Assembly: GCF_030814995.1 (NCBI RefSeq)
Contig: NZ_JAUSVX010000003.1
Location: 525,864 to 589,863 of the forward strand
Length of the DNA: 64,000 bases
Source of the DNA: Labrys wisconsinensis
GTDB lineage: Bacteria; Pseudomonadota; Alphaproteobacteria; Rhizobiales; Labraceae
Direction of reading: 5' to 3'
Program-made: the position numbers and the translations under genes
Notes under the pieces: generated by a model
Seen by the model: the letters and a program-made list of their open reading frames with translations, nothing else
Told to the model about the DNA's origin: nothing
The model's database searches: none
In this document: positions 8,876 to 18,022 of the stretch, in pieces
Numbering within the stretch: position 1 is the first letter of the stretch
Layout: each line of letters starts with the position of its first letter

Positions 8876-9730
8876 CTACTGGAAGACGATCGTCCTGTGG
8901 CCGTTCAGCATGACCCGCGATTCGAGGTGATACTTCACGGCGCGGGCCAGCACGCGGCTCTCGATGTCGCGGCCGGTCGCCACGAAATCCTCCGCGCTCA
9001 TGGTGTGCGACACCCGCTCGGTCTCCTGCTCGATGATCGGGCCCTCGTCGAGGTCGGGGGTGACGTAATGGGCGGTGGCGCCGATCAGCTTGACGCCCCG
9101 GTCATAGGCCTGGTGGTAGGGCTTGGCGCCCTTGAAGCTGGGCAGGAAGGAATGGTGGATGTTGATCACCTTGCCATAGAGCCGCTTCGACAGGCTGTCG
9201 GACAGCACCTGCATGTAGCGCGCCAGCACCACCACGTCGGCGTCGGTCGCCTTGACCAGGGCGAGCAGCTTCTCCTCCTGATCCTTCTTCAGATCCTTGC
9301 TCACCGGCCAGTGGTGGAAGGGGATGGCGTGGGCGTCCGCCGTGGCGCGGCTGTCCTCGTGGTTGGAGACGATGGCGACGATGTCGGCGGCGAGCCAGCC
9401 GACCCGGATCTGGTAGAGCAGGTGCAGCAGGGCGTGGTCGAACTTGGAGACCATGGCGATGATCTTTGGCCGCCGCGCCCGGTCGACGAGGGTGGTGCGC
9501 ATGCCGAAGCGCTCGATCGCCGGCGCCAGCGCCCGGCGGATCTCGCCCTCGCCGATCGCCGCCGGCGCGGCGAAGGCGAGGCGCATGAAGAAGCCGTTGG
9601 TCTGCTGGTCCCAGAACTGGTTGCTCTCCAGGATGTTGGCGCCGATCTCGGCGAGCTCGGTGGTCACGGCCGCCACGATGCCCGGCCGGTCGTCGCAGGA
9701 AAGGGTGAGGGTGTAGACGCGGTCAGACAT
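8876..9730 (-). CDS. purU: Formyltetrahydrofolate deformylase
   Basis: PurU hydrolyses 10-formyltetrahydrofolate to formate and tetrahydrofolate, balancing the one-carbon pool. The protein has 284 residues, the usual length. An N-terminal ACT domain (about 5-80, with CDDRPGIVAAV) senses ligand. The formyltransferase-like catalytic domain follows, with VINIHHSFLPSFKG supplying the catalytic Asn and His and DLDEGPII the Asp. It is divergent from the amidase at 9944, across a 213-bp intergenic region with no obvious operator. Confidence 0.95.
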   Translation of the reverse strand: MSDRVYTLTLSCDDRPGIVAAVTTELAEIGANILESNQFWDQQTNGFFMRLAFAAPAAIGEGEIRRALAPAIERFGMRTTLVDRARRPKIIAMVSKFDHALLHLLYQIRVGWLAADIVAIVSNHEDSRATADAHAIPFHHWPVSKDLKKDQEEKLLALVKATDADVVVLARYMQVLSDSLSKRLYGKVINIHHSFLPSFKGAKPYHQAYDRGVKLIGATAHYVTPDLDEGPIIEQETERVSHTMSAEDFVATGRDIESRVLARAVKYHLESRVMLNGHRTIVFQ

Positions 9731-9943
9731 GGGTCGGTCCGGGAGCCTTCGAGGAGAGGATGCGTGCAGCGGCAATGCCGCAGTCGCGATCTTACGCTGC
9801 ACTGCACAAACCGCATCAGGAAAATCCGACGGCCGGCGTCGCGAATGGAATGATGGCCGCTCCCCCTCTCGGATCGAGCGCCGGAATCCTGCTATGCAGC
9901 TGGGCAAGAGACCGGCGCGGCCGATGGGAGAGGACGCAGAGAC

Positions 9944-11389
9944 ATGGCGAGGGTGACTTCGGATCTGGTGCGGCTCTATGCCGACAGCGACGCGTTGGCC
10001 CTGGCGGAGCTGGTGCGCGGCAAGCAGGTCTCGCCGCTCGAGCTGGTCGAGACCGCCATCAGCCTGGTCGAGGCCTTGGATCCCAGGCTCAATGCCGTGG
10101 TGATCCGCACCTTCGACCTCGCGCGGCAGGCGGCGCTGGCGCCGCCGACGGGCCCGTTCGGCGGCGTGCCGTTCCTGCTCAAGAACATCGCCTCGATGTG
10201 GCAGGGCACGCCGCTGACCAACGGGCTGGGCTATTTCTCCGACTTCGTCTGCGACCATGATTCGGAGATGGTCCGCCGCATCAAGGCGGCGGGCTTCCTG
10301 CTGGTCGGGCGCAGCAACACGCCCGAATGCGGCTGGTCGATCGGCACGGAGCCGCGGCTCTACGGCCCGACCATGAACCCCTGGAACCCGGCCATCACCT
10401 GCGGCGGGTCGAGCGGCGGCGCCGCCGCGGCGGTGGCGGCCCGGATCGTGCCTTTGGCCGAGGCCTCGGACGGCGGCGGCTCGATCCGCGTGCCGGCCTC
10501 GTGCTGCGGCCTGGTCGGCCTGAAGCCCTCGCGCGGGCGCATCACCTACGGGCCGGAAGCCGTGGACCTGTGGTTCGGCAGCATCGCCATCTTCTGCGTG
10601 ACACGCACGGTGCGCGACAGCGCCGCCTATCTCGACGCGGTCGCCGGCCCGATGACCGGCGATCCCTATCTCGCCCCGACGCCCGCGAAGGGCTGGCTGG
10701 CCGGGCTCGCCGAGCCCCCTGCCCGGCTGCGCATCGGCTACACCCTCGCCGCGCCCTGGGGCCCGCCGGTCGCATCCGACGTGGCCGCAGCGCTGCACGA
10801 GACGCTGCGCCTGCTGGAGCGCCTCGGCCATCACGTCGAGGAGCACGACCTCGCCGTCGACCTCGAGCAGGTCTGGCCGCACTACAACGCCATCAACGCC
10901 GTGGAGACCGCGGCCGATTTCGACCGCGTGACGGCCGCCAACGGGCGGCCGATCGGCGAGGCCGACTTCATGCCGCTCAACTGGTCGCTGCTGCAGCACG
11001 CCCGCTCGCTGTCGGCGGTGCAGTATTCGGAGAGCATCGCCGCGGTGCGCAAGGCCAGCCAGCGCCTCGCCATCGAGCTCGCGCCCTACGACGTGTTCCT
11101 GACGCCGACCCTGACCCAGCCGCCGCGCCCCGTCGGCTACTGGTCGATGGAGGACGGCGACCGCCTGCGCTATCTCGCGCGCTGGTCGGATGCCGCCTAC
11201 ATGTTCGCCTTCAACCTCTCCGGCCTGCCGGCACTGTCGGTGCCGGCGGCCATGGCGGACGGCGCGACGCCGATCGGCCTGCAGCTGGTCGGCCGCCACG
11301 GCGACGAGGCGACGCTGCTGCGCCTGGCCCGGCAGATGGAGGAGGATCTGCGCTGGGACCTGCGGCGGCCGCCGGTCTCGGCGGGATGA
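9944..11389 (+). CDS. Amidase signature family enzyme
   Basis: This 481-residue enzyme hydrolyses an amide bond. The amidase triad can be placed: Lys80 in VPFLLKN, the cis-Ser at about 156 in GGSSGG (154-159) and the nucleophile Ser180 in [10 protein letters not shown]. The length suits the family. The sequence lacks GatA-specific context (no gatB or gatC nearby), so a catabolic amidase is more likely than the tRNA amidotransferase subunit. No signal peptide is seen. Substrate unknown. Confidence 0.9.
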   Translation: MARVTSDLVRLYADSDALALAELVRGKQVSPLELVETAISLVEALDPRLNAVVIRTFDLARQAALAPPTGPFGGVPFLLKNIASMWQGTPLTNGLGYFSDFVCDHDSEMVRRIKAAGFLLVGRSNTPECGWSIGTEPRLYGPTMNPWNPAITCGGSSGGAAAAVAARIVPLAEASDGGGSIRVPASCCGLVGLKPSRGRITYGPEAVDLWFGSIAIFCVTRTVRDSAAYLDAVAGPMTGDPYLAPTPAKGWLAGLAEPPARLRIGYTLAAPWGPPVASDVAAALHETLRLLERLGHHVEEHDLAVDLEQVWPHYNAINAVETAADFDRVTAANGRPIGEADFMPLNWSLLQHARSLSAVQYSESIAAVRKASQRLAIELAPYDVFLTPTLTQPPRPVGYWSMEDGDRLRYLARWSDAAYMFAFNLSGLPALSVPAAMADGATPIGLQLVGRHGDEATLLRLARQMEEDLRWDLRRPPVSAG

Positions 11390-11518
11390 GGGCGCCGGCG
11401 CCGGGCGCGTCGGTCCAGCCGCTGGAAGCGCCGCCTGCGTCCGCAGCCCTGTCGGAAGCGCTTGTCAGTTCCCTGAGATATCGGTGCGGGTCCGCCCCCG
11501 ACCTGGTCCGGCACGTCC

Positions 11519-11791
11519 ATGGTCCGGTTCACGGCCGCTATCCTGCTGCTGGGCGTCCGCTGGGATCGGCGGCGCGCTGGCGCCATCGCCGACCCGTCGG
11601 AGCGGGTCAAGGCGCAGGGCGCGAACGAACTCCTGGTCTGCATCGTGACGGGCGTGGGCGCGTTGCTGGCACGCGAGATCTCCGCCGGCGGCGGCTGGCA
11701 GGCCGCGATCCTGCTCGCGTACCCGCTGCTGGCGCTCGCGGGGCTCTCGACGCTGCACTATGCCCGGCGTGAGCGCCGGGCGCGCAGATAA
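11519..11791 (+). pseudogene. Probable C-terminal remnant of an MFS transporter
   Basis: The 90-residue reading frame resembles the last part of a major facilitator transporter: AAILLLGVRWD like a late membrane helix, then SERVKAQGANELLV like the conserved cytoplasmic loop, then two hydrophobic stretches and a basic end HYARRERRARR. Nothing upstream encodes the other ten or so helices, and the expected sequence between LLGVRW and IADPSERV looks shortened. It may be a decayed gene end. A real small membrane protein is the alternative. The similarity is recalled, not computed. Confidence 0.4.
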
Positions 11792-12123
11792 GAATTGCCG
11801 CCTCATCAGGGCTGGACGCCATCTCGTCCTCGACGTTCAGGCACGGATGGGCGGACCGATGGCGGTCGTCGGCTGTGCGATGCCGCACGGTTGTCTCCGT
11901 CCGCACGTGCTGGAAGAGCAGCGCCTCTGAAACCTCCGGTGCGGCCCAGATCGGCGGCACGACGGTGATCGTCGCACAGGGGCGAAAAGGAGCCTTCGCT
12001 CTGTGGCGCATTCCCAGCCTCTTCCCCCGGGACATCATCCTCGAAGCGACGTTCGTCACGAAGCGACCGGACCACTGGTGATACCTGTTGCTTGTGCGGT
12101 CTGAGTCTGAGAGGTTCCGCGCG
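11792..12123. other. Non-coding stretch upstream of the YcaO/TfuA operon
   Basis: I see no supportable gene in these 330 bp. The stretch should carry the promoter of the operon that starts at 12124. I could not pick out a convincing -35/-10 pair or palindrome. A GAGAGG ribosome-binding site lies at about 12109-12114, before the ATG. Confidence 0.4.
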
Positions 12124-15100
12124 ATGACGAATTCCCTCGATCTGGACGCTCTGCTCCGCGCAGCCGGACTGACGCATCGCATGGATGCGTTCCAGGCGCA
12201 CGGGATCGAGCCCGCCCAGCTCGAGATGCTGACCGACGCGGACCTGCGCGAGCTGGAACTGACCATCAGCGAGCGCATGCGCTTCCGGGAAAGCCTGCGC
12301 GAAGCGCAGCAGAGTGGGGCCGAGCGGCCGGCGGCGCATGCCGAGCGGCGACCGCTCACCGTGATGTTCGTCGATCTCGTCGGCTCGTCCGCGCTCGGCG
12401 AGCAGCTCGACGACGAGGACATGCTGGAGGTCATCCGCGAATATCGCGAATTCTGCGGCGGCATCATCTCGCGCTACGGCGGCACTGTGGTGCGCTTCGT
12501 CGGTGACGGCATCCTGGCCTATTTCTGCTACCCCATCGCCCATGAGAACGATCCGGAGCGCGCGGTGCGGGCGGCGCTGGAGATCATCGAGGAGATCGGC
12601 ACGCTGCGGCCGCTGGCGCAGGCGCCGCTCCAGGCCCGCATCGGCATCGCCACCGGCCGGGTCATCGTCGGCGATCTCCTGGCGGGCGGCCTCGCCGACC
12701 GGCAGACCATCGTCGGCTCCACGCCCAACTTGGCGGCCCGCCTCCAGTCGGTGGTGCCGGCCAACGGCATCGCCATCTCGGAAGTGACCCACGAGCGGGT
12801 CGCCGCCCTGTTCCAGGTCGAGGATCTCGGGCTCCTTGACCTGAAGGGATTCGCCCAGAACCAGCACGCCTTCCGCGTGGTGCGACAACTGCACGAGCGG
12901 GCGCGGGCGGCCGCGAGCGCGCCCATCCGCCTGACGCCGCTCTTTGCCCGTGAGGCGGAGCTTGCGGCGCTGCACGACCATTGGACCAAGGCCGAGGCCG
13001 GACAGGGCGGCGCGGTGCTGGTCCTGGGCGAGGCTGGCATCGGCAAGTCGCGCCTGGTCGAGCGCTTCCTCAGCGTCCAGCAGGACCGGCCCGCCGCGGC
13101 GCTGACGCTGAGCGGGTCGCCGTTCCACGAGAACAGCCCGCTCCACCCTTTCCTGCTGCAGTTCCGGACGATCGCCGCGCGCTCCACCGCCGGCGCGCCC
13201 TCCGTCGGCATCGAAGAGCTGCGCGCGGCATTGCGCGGCACGCCGCAGGTCCGGGACCAGGCGGCCGACGTGATCGGCCGACTCCTCGGACTGACCGCGC
13301 CGGAAGCGGAGAGCGCGCTGGCGCCGGAGAAGCAGAAGCAGGTCCAGTTCGAGGTGCTGGCCGAGCAGATCCTGGCCTGGTCGGAGGACGGCCCGCTGTG
13401 CATCCTCGCCGAGGACCTGCACTGGTTCGATCCTTCCTCGCGGGAACTCCTTGCGGCGCTGATCGAGAAGGCGGCGGCGAGATCCGCCCTGCTGGTGCTG
13501 ACCTCGCGCGACACCCCCGATGTCCGCGACTGGGCCGCGGGGGCCGGCGTTCCGCAGCTGCGGCTGGCGCGGCTCGACGACGACGAAGCCGCGGCCATGG
13601 TGCAGAGCCTGTTCGGCGACCAGCCGGTGCCGATCGAGGTCGCCTACCGCATCGCCGAGAAGACGGACGGCATTCCCCTGTTCATCGAGGAGTTCGTCCG
13701 GCCGCTGCTGCGCTCGAAGGAGCTGGTCGACTGGAGCAAGGTGGTGTTCGGCGAAACCGGCTCGGTCTCGATCCCGGCATCCCTGCACGAGGCCTTCATG
13801 GCGCGGCTCGACCATTCCGGGCCGGCGAAGGAGCTGGCGCAGGTCGCGGCCGTGATCGGCCGGGTGGTGCGCCGGGACGTGCTGGCAGCCGTGGCGGCGA
13901 CCAGCGCGGCCGAGCTCGGCAATGCGCTGGCCTCCCTGCAGCAGGCCGACGTGCTGCAGCCGACGCAGGTCGGCGGGCAGGACTGCTACGCGTTCGGCCA
14001 TTCCCTGGTGCGCGATGCGGCCTATGACAGCATCCTGCGCGAGCGGCGGCGGGCCCTGCATGCGGGGGTGGCGCGGGCGCTCCAGGCCCTCGATGCCGAC
14101 GGGGCCGTCCCGCAGCCGGAACTGCTGGCCGCGCATCTGACCGAGGCGGGTCTCGGCGAGGAGGCGGTGCCGCATTGGATCGAGGCGGGCCGCCGCAGCC
14201 TCGCCGGCTCGGCGCCGCTCGAAGCGACCAGGCTGCTGGGGCGCGGCCTGGAGATCCTGCGGACGCTGCCGCCGACCGAAGGCAACCGCGACCTCCGGCT
14301 CGACCTCGTCGCTCTGTTCGGACCGGCCTTGATCGCGGTCAAGGGCCCAGGCTCGGAGGAGACGCGCGCCGTCTACAACGAAGCCTACGAACTCTGCCTG
14401 GATCTGCCGGACAGTGACCGGCACTTTCCGGTATACTGGGGCTGGTGGCGCGTTTCCCGCGATCATTTCGAGGTGAAGGATCGAGCTGAGGCCCTGTATG
14501 AGCGCGCGAGCGGACGACGCGACGCACAATTCCTGTTGCAGGCGCATCATTGCAACTGGGCCAGCCATTTCACCACCGGCCATCTGCAGCGTTGCTGCGA
14601 GCACATCGAAGCCGGCCTGGCGATCTACGAGAGCGGCGACTACCGAGACCACGCCTCCCTCTACGGCAACCACGACGCCAAGGTGTGCGGCCACGGCTCG
14701 GCGGCGCAGGCCTATTGGATGCTCGGCCGCCTCGACGCGGCGAGCGCGGAAGAGCGCAAGTCGCTGGCCTGGGCCTATGAGCTGCGCCATCTCGGCAGCA
14801 CGATCCACGCCATGGACATGGCGCTGCTGCACCAGTGCTACCGCCGCGACCACGTCCGCACGCTGCGCCAGGCCGAGGAGCTGGTCGCCTTCGCCGGGGA
14901 TCGGGGCTTTGCCGACCATCATGCCAAGGGCCTGATCTTCCGGGGATGGGCCAGCGCGATGCAGGGCGCGGTGGCCGACGGGCTCGAGGTCGTCGCCAGA
15001 GGCCTCGATCAGCAGCGCCGGATCGGCACGATCGAGGACTTCCCGATCTATGTCTGCCTGCTGGCGGAAATGCTGGCGGCTGCGGGCAAGCCCGAGCGGG

Positions 15101-15492
15101 CGCTGGAGGAGCTGACGACTGCCCGGCGGGAATTCGACGCCGTCGGCCTGCGCAACTGGCTGCCGGAGGTCTGGCGCATGACCGGCGACATGATCCTGGC
15201 CGCCGATCCCGCGGCGATCGAGGCCGCGCGCGCCGCCCATGACGAGGCGCGCCGCATCGCCGAGACCCAGGGCGCAGCCATGCTGACCCTGCGGATCGCG
15301 ATCAGCGAGGCGAAGCTCGCCGAGCGCATGGGCCTGCCGGAGCAGGCGCATGCACGCCTCGCGGCGGCGCGCGCGGCGATCACCGGCAACGGCAGCGCGG
15401 ACCTGCACCTCGCCGGCAAGCTGCTCAACGCGCTCGAGGCCAAGCTCGGCGCTCCGCCCCCGCCGGCCAAGAGACCACGAGCCAAGCCGTGA
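12124..15492 (+). CDS. SAM / class III nucleotide cyclase / AAA-ATPase / TPR signalling protein
   Basis: This is a 1122-residue multidomain protein. Residues 4-60 look like a SAM domain. Residues 75-255 are a class III adenylate/guanylate cyclase: metal Asp84 (MFVDLVGSS) and Asp128 (FVGDGILAYF), and transition-state Asn202 and Arg206 (PNLAARLQ), are all present, so it may be active. A STAND/AAA-type ATPase follows, with Walker A GEAGIGKS at 302-309 and CILAEDLHWFD near 425. The C-terminal half is TPR-like helical repeats. The start is ATG 12124. The stop overlaps the YcaO start by 4 nt (GTGA), so it is the first gene of the RiPP-like operon. It probably senses a signal or scaffolds the system; there is no DNA-binding domain. 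Confidence 0.88.
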   Translation: MTNSLDLDALLRAAGLTHRMDAFQAHGIEPAQLEMLTDADLRELELTISERMRFRESLREAQQSGAERPAAHAERRPLTVMFVDLVGSSALGEQLDDEDMLEVIREYREFCGGIISRYGGTVVRFVGDGILAYFCYPIAHENDPERAVRAALEIIEEIGTLRPLAQAPLQARIGIATGRVIVGDLLAGGLADRQTIVGSTPNLAARLQSVVPANGIAISEVTHERVAALFQVEDLGLLDLKGFAQNQHAFRVVRQLHERARAAASAPIRLTPLFAREAELAALHDHWTKAEAGQGGAVLVLGEAGIGKSRLVERFLSVQQDRPAAALTLSGSPFHENSPLHPFLLQFRTIAARSTAGAPSVGIEELRAALRGTPQVRDQAADVIGRLLGLTAPEAESALAPEKQKQVQFEVLAEQILAWSEDGPLCILAEDLHWFDPSSRELLAALIEKAAARSALLVLTSRDTPDVRDWAAGAGVPQLRLARLDDDEAAAMVQSLFGDQPVPIEVAYRIAEKTDGIPLFIEEFVRPLLRSKELVDWSKVVFGETGSVSIPASLHEAFMARLDHSGPAKELAQVAAVIGRVVRRDVLAAVAATSAAELGNALASLQQADVLQPTQVGGQDCYAFGHSLVRDAAYDSILRERRRALHAGVARALQALDADGAVPQPELLAAHLTEAGLGEEAVPHWIEAGRRSLAGSAPLEATRLLGRGLEILRTLPPTEGNRDLRLDLVALFGPALIAVKGPGSEETRAVYNEAYELCLDLPDSDRHFPVYWGWWRVSRDHFEVKDRAEALYERASGRRDAQFLLQAHHCNWASHFTTGHLQRCCEHIEAGLAIYESGDYRDHASLYGNHDAKVCGHGSAAQAYWMLGRLDAASAEERKSLAWAYELRHLGSTIHAMDMALLHQCYRRDHVRTLRQAEELVAFAGDRGFADHHAKGLIFRGWASAMQGAVADGLEVVARGLDQQRRIGTIEDFPIYVCLLAEMLAAAGKPERALEELTTARREFDAVGLRNWLPEVWRMTGDMILAADPAAIEAARAAHDEARRIAETQGAAMLTLRIAISEAKLAERMGLPEQAHARLAAARAAITGNGSADLHLAGKLLNALEAKLGAPPPPAKRPRAKP

Positions 15493-16703
15493 CCAGCCCG
15501 ACGCAGAAGCCGGCGGCGAGCGAGGCGGCCAATGGCCCCGACATCGTCCTCGCCCGGCTCCTCCCGCTCATGCCGGCGATGGGCATCACCCGTCTCGCCA
15601 ACCTCACCGGGCTCGACATCCTCGGCATTCCGGTCGCCGCCGCGGTGCGCCCCAATTCCCGGTCCCTCGCCGTGCACCAGGGCAAGGGCCTGACGCTCGC
15701 CGCCGCCAAGGTCTCCGCCGTGATGGAGGCGGCGGAAGCCCACCATGCCGAGTTCATCGACGCGCCGCTGCGCTGGGGTCGGCGGCGGGACCTGCCGGTC
15801 CCGACCGTCGATCCCGCGCGGCTGCCGCGCATGCCGGGCGACGGCGATCCGGAGGAGGACCGCTGCCTCTGGATCGAAGGCCGCGACCTGATGACGGACG
15901 CCCCCTGCTGGGTGCCGCACGAGCTGGTCCATGCCGACTATACCGCCCCCCAGCCCGCCGGCAGCGGCCTGTTCCAGGCGACGACCAACGGCCTTGCCGC
16001 CGGTGCCACGCCGCAGGCGGCCATGGCGCACGGGCTGTGCGAAGCGATCGAACGCGATGCCATGGCCCTCTGGTACGATGCCGGCGCGGCCCTCGGTGCC
16101 GCCGCCCGGGCGCTGGACCTCGCCTCGGTGCGGGATCGCATCTGCGCGGAGCTGCTGCGCCGCATCGAGGCGACGGGCGCCGCCATCGCCGCCTGGGACG
16201 TGACCTCGGATATCGGCCTGCCCACCTTCGTCTGCATCATCGTGGCGCCCGACGACGATCCGCACGGCGTGGAGACGGAACTGGGCGCGGCCTGCCATGC
16301 GGATCCGGCCACGGCGCTGCTCAAGGCCCTGCTGGAAGCGGCGCAGACGCGCATCACCCGCATCTCCGGCGCCAGGGACGATTTCGGAACCGAGTCCTAC
16401 GACCGGCCGGCGCGCGAGCGCTGGATGTCCGAGGGACAGGCCTGGCTCGCCGCAGCGCGCGGTCCCCGCAGGACCGCGATGCCGGCCGCTGCCCCTGCGC
16501 CGGCGTCGGCGTCGCATGCTCTCGACGCCATCCTCGACCGCCTGCGCCGATCCGGCTTCGAGCAGGCGATCTGGGTCGACCTGACCAAGCCCGGGATCGG
16601 CATCCCGGTCGGCCGGGCGATCGTGCCGGGCCTCGAAGGGCCGTGGACGACCGACGGCGACTATGCTCCGGGTGACCGCGCCCACCAGGGGGCCGAGCCG
16701 TGA
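15489..16703 (+). CDS. YcaO domain protein (TfuA-associated)
   Basis: YcaO enzymes use ATP to activate peptide backbone amides, giving azolines, thioamides or amidines. This 404-residue protein has the ATP-site motifs SAVMEAAE (76-83) and GLCEAIERDA (182-191) and the late VPGLEGPW block. It lacks the proline-rich C-terminal tail (PxPxP) of azoline-forming cyclodehydratases and has no E1-like or ocin-ThiF partner nearby. Together with the adjacent TfuA this points to the thioamide-forming type. It starts at GTG 15489 within the end of the cyclase gene, and its own stop overlaps TfuA (GTGA). The predicted substrate is the repeat protein at 19487. Confidence 0.9.
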   Translation: MTSPTQKPAASEAANGPDIVLARLLPLMPAMGITRLANLTGLDILGIPVAAAVRPNSRSLAVHQGKGLTLAAAKVSAVMEAAEAHHAEFIDAPLRWGRRRDLPVPTVDPARLPRMPGDGDPEEDRCLWIEGRDLMTDAPCWVPHELVHADYTAPQPAGSGLFQATTNGLAAGATPQAAMAHGLCEAIERDAMALWYDAGAALGAAARALDLASVRDRICAELLRRIEATGAAIAAWDVTSDIGLPTFVCIIVAPDDDPHGVETELGAACHADPATALLKALLEAAQTRITRISGARDDFGTESYDRPARERWMSEGQAWLAAARGPRRTAMPAAAPAPASASHALDAILDRLRRSGFEQAIWVDLTKPGIGIPVGRAIVPGLEGPWTTDGDYAPGDRAHQGAEP

Positions 16704-18022
16704 CGACGGGCCCGATCGTCGTCTTCCTCGGCCCCTCGCTCCGTCGTGAGGACGCCGAGGCGCTGCTGCCCGGCGGCGTCTTCCTGCCTCCCGCCCGGCA
16801 GGGCGACGTCTATCGCGCCGTGCGCGCCCATCGGCCGGCAAGGATCGGCCTGATCGACGGAGTGTTCCTCAACGTGCCGGCCGTGTGGCACCGCGAGCTG
16901 CTCTGGGCGCTGGCGCAGGGCATCGCCGTCTTCGGAGCAGCCAGCATGGGCGCCCTCAGGGCGGCCGAGCTCGCCGCCTTCGGCATGGTCGGCGTCGGCA
17001 AGATCCACGCGGCCTTCCGGGACGGGCGCTATCCCCCCTTCGAGGACATGTTCGAGGACGACGACGAGGTCGCGATCGCCCACGGGCCGAGCGAGCTCGG
17101 CAGCATGCCGGTCTCGGACGCCATGGTCGACATCCGCGAGACCCTGGCGCTGGCGCAAGCCGAAGGCCTGCTCGATCGCGTCGAGCGCGACGGGCTGGCA
17201 TCGGCGCTGAAGCGTCTGCACTTTTCCGAGCGTTCCTTCGCCCGCCTGGCCGACGCCGCGCGAGACGTCCTGACGGCGGACCGGGCGGGAGCCTTCTCCG
17301 CCTGGCTCGATGGTCACGCCCTGTCCCAGAAGGGCCGGGACGCGGCCGAGCTGCTGCGCCGCATCGCCGCCGAGGAGCGGGCGGCGGCGCCCCCGATTCC
17401 CGTCCGCCTGGAGCCTGCCCTGGTCTGGGAGCGTTTCGTGGCGGCGGAGCAGGACGCGGAGGCCAGCGCCGAGGAGGAGGTGGTGCTGGCGGAGCTGGGG
17501 CTCGACCCGCAAGCCTTCAGGGACGTCGCAATTGCCGCGATGGGCCGTGTCGATCTCGGCCGCGCATCGGCCGGCCTCCCGGCGAGCGAGGCTCTCGCCC
17601 GCTTCCGGCGGCGGCGAGGCCTGGCGAGCCGGGCCTCGATCGAGGCCTGGCTGGAAACCAATGCCCTCGACGCCGGCGATCTGCCGCGCATCGTCGCCGG
17701 CGAGTCGGCGGCCGACGAGGGGCTCGCGGCCGTGCCGCTCCGACACCTCAGGCGCGCCGTGCTCGACGAGCTCCGGCTGACGGACCGCTATGCCGCCTTG
17801 GCCGAGCGGGCGCGCCGCAAGGCCGACGCGACAGGGGCTCGCCGCGCCCTGCCCGCCGCTCCGGTGCTCGACGGCGCCCTGTCCTGGTATTTCGAGCGCC
17901 GTGTCGGCACGCCTGTTCCAAAATCACTTGACGCGCATGCGTCTTCTACAGGATTTTCCAGCGCGGACGGCTTCCGGGCCGCCGTTTGGCTGGAATTCCT
18001 CTACGGGAACCCATCGACATGA
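16700..18022 (+). CDS. TfuA-like protein
   Basis: TfuA proteins partner YcaO enzymes; in archaea and thioviridamide-type pathways the pair makes thioamides, TfuA probably supplying the sulfur. The 440-residue protein has the conserved core IVVFLGPSL at the N-terminus, GVFLNVPAVWHREL near 54-67 and GAASMGALRAAEL at about 79-91. The roughly 250 residues after that are less conserved and longer than a minimal TfuA domain. It starts at GTG 16700, and its stop overlaps the metallopeptidase ATG (ATGA). Its last about 90 nt are visibly less GC-rich than the rest. The family call is firm; the exact chemistry is inferred. Confidence 0.9.
   Translation: MTTGPIVVFLGPSLRREDAEALLPGGVFLPPARQGDVYRAVRAHRPARIGLIDGVFLNVPAVWHRELLWALAQGIAVFGAASMGALRAAELAAFGMVGVGKIHAAFRDGRYPPFEDMFEDDDEVAIAHGPSELGSMPVSDAMVDIRETLALAQAEGLLDRVERDGLASALKRLHFSERSFARLADAARDVLTADRAGAFSAWLDGHALSQKGRDAAELLRRIAAEERAAAPPIPVRLEPALVWERFVAAEQDAEASAEEEVVLAELGLDPQAFRDVAIAAMGRVDLGRASAGLPASEALARFRRRRGLASRASIEAWLETNALDAGDLPRIVAGESAADEGLAAVPLRHLRRAVLDELRLTDRYAALAERARRKADATGARRALPAAPVLDGALSWYFERRVGTPVPKSLDAHASSTGFSSADGFRAAVWLEFLYGNPST

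Noticed and set aside
8876..11299. An 807-residue leftward frame extending PurU across the amidase gene.
   Set aside because: The upstream part is antisense to the amidase. PurU begins at 9730 with its normal ACT domain.
11806..15408. A 1200-residue leftward reading frame opposite the cyclase/AAA protein.
   Set aside because: It is an antisense shadow of a strong GC-rich gene, with Arg/Gly/Ala/Asp-rich content and no recognisable domain.
17928..17955. TTGACG with a weak AGGATT -10 inside the end of tfuA, as an internal promoter for the metallopeptidase.
   Set aside because: The -10 match is poor and the 4-nt overlap already explains expression. The local GC dip could have other causes.
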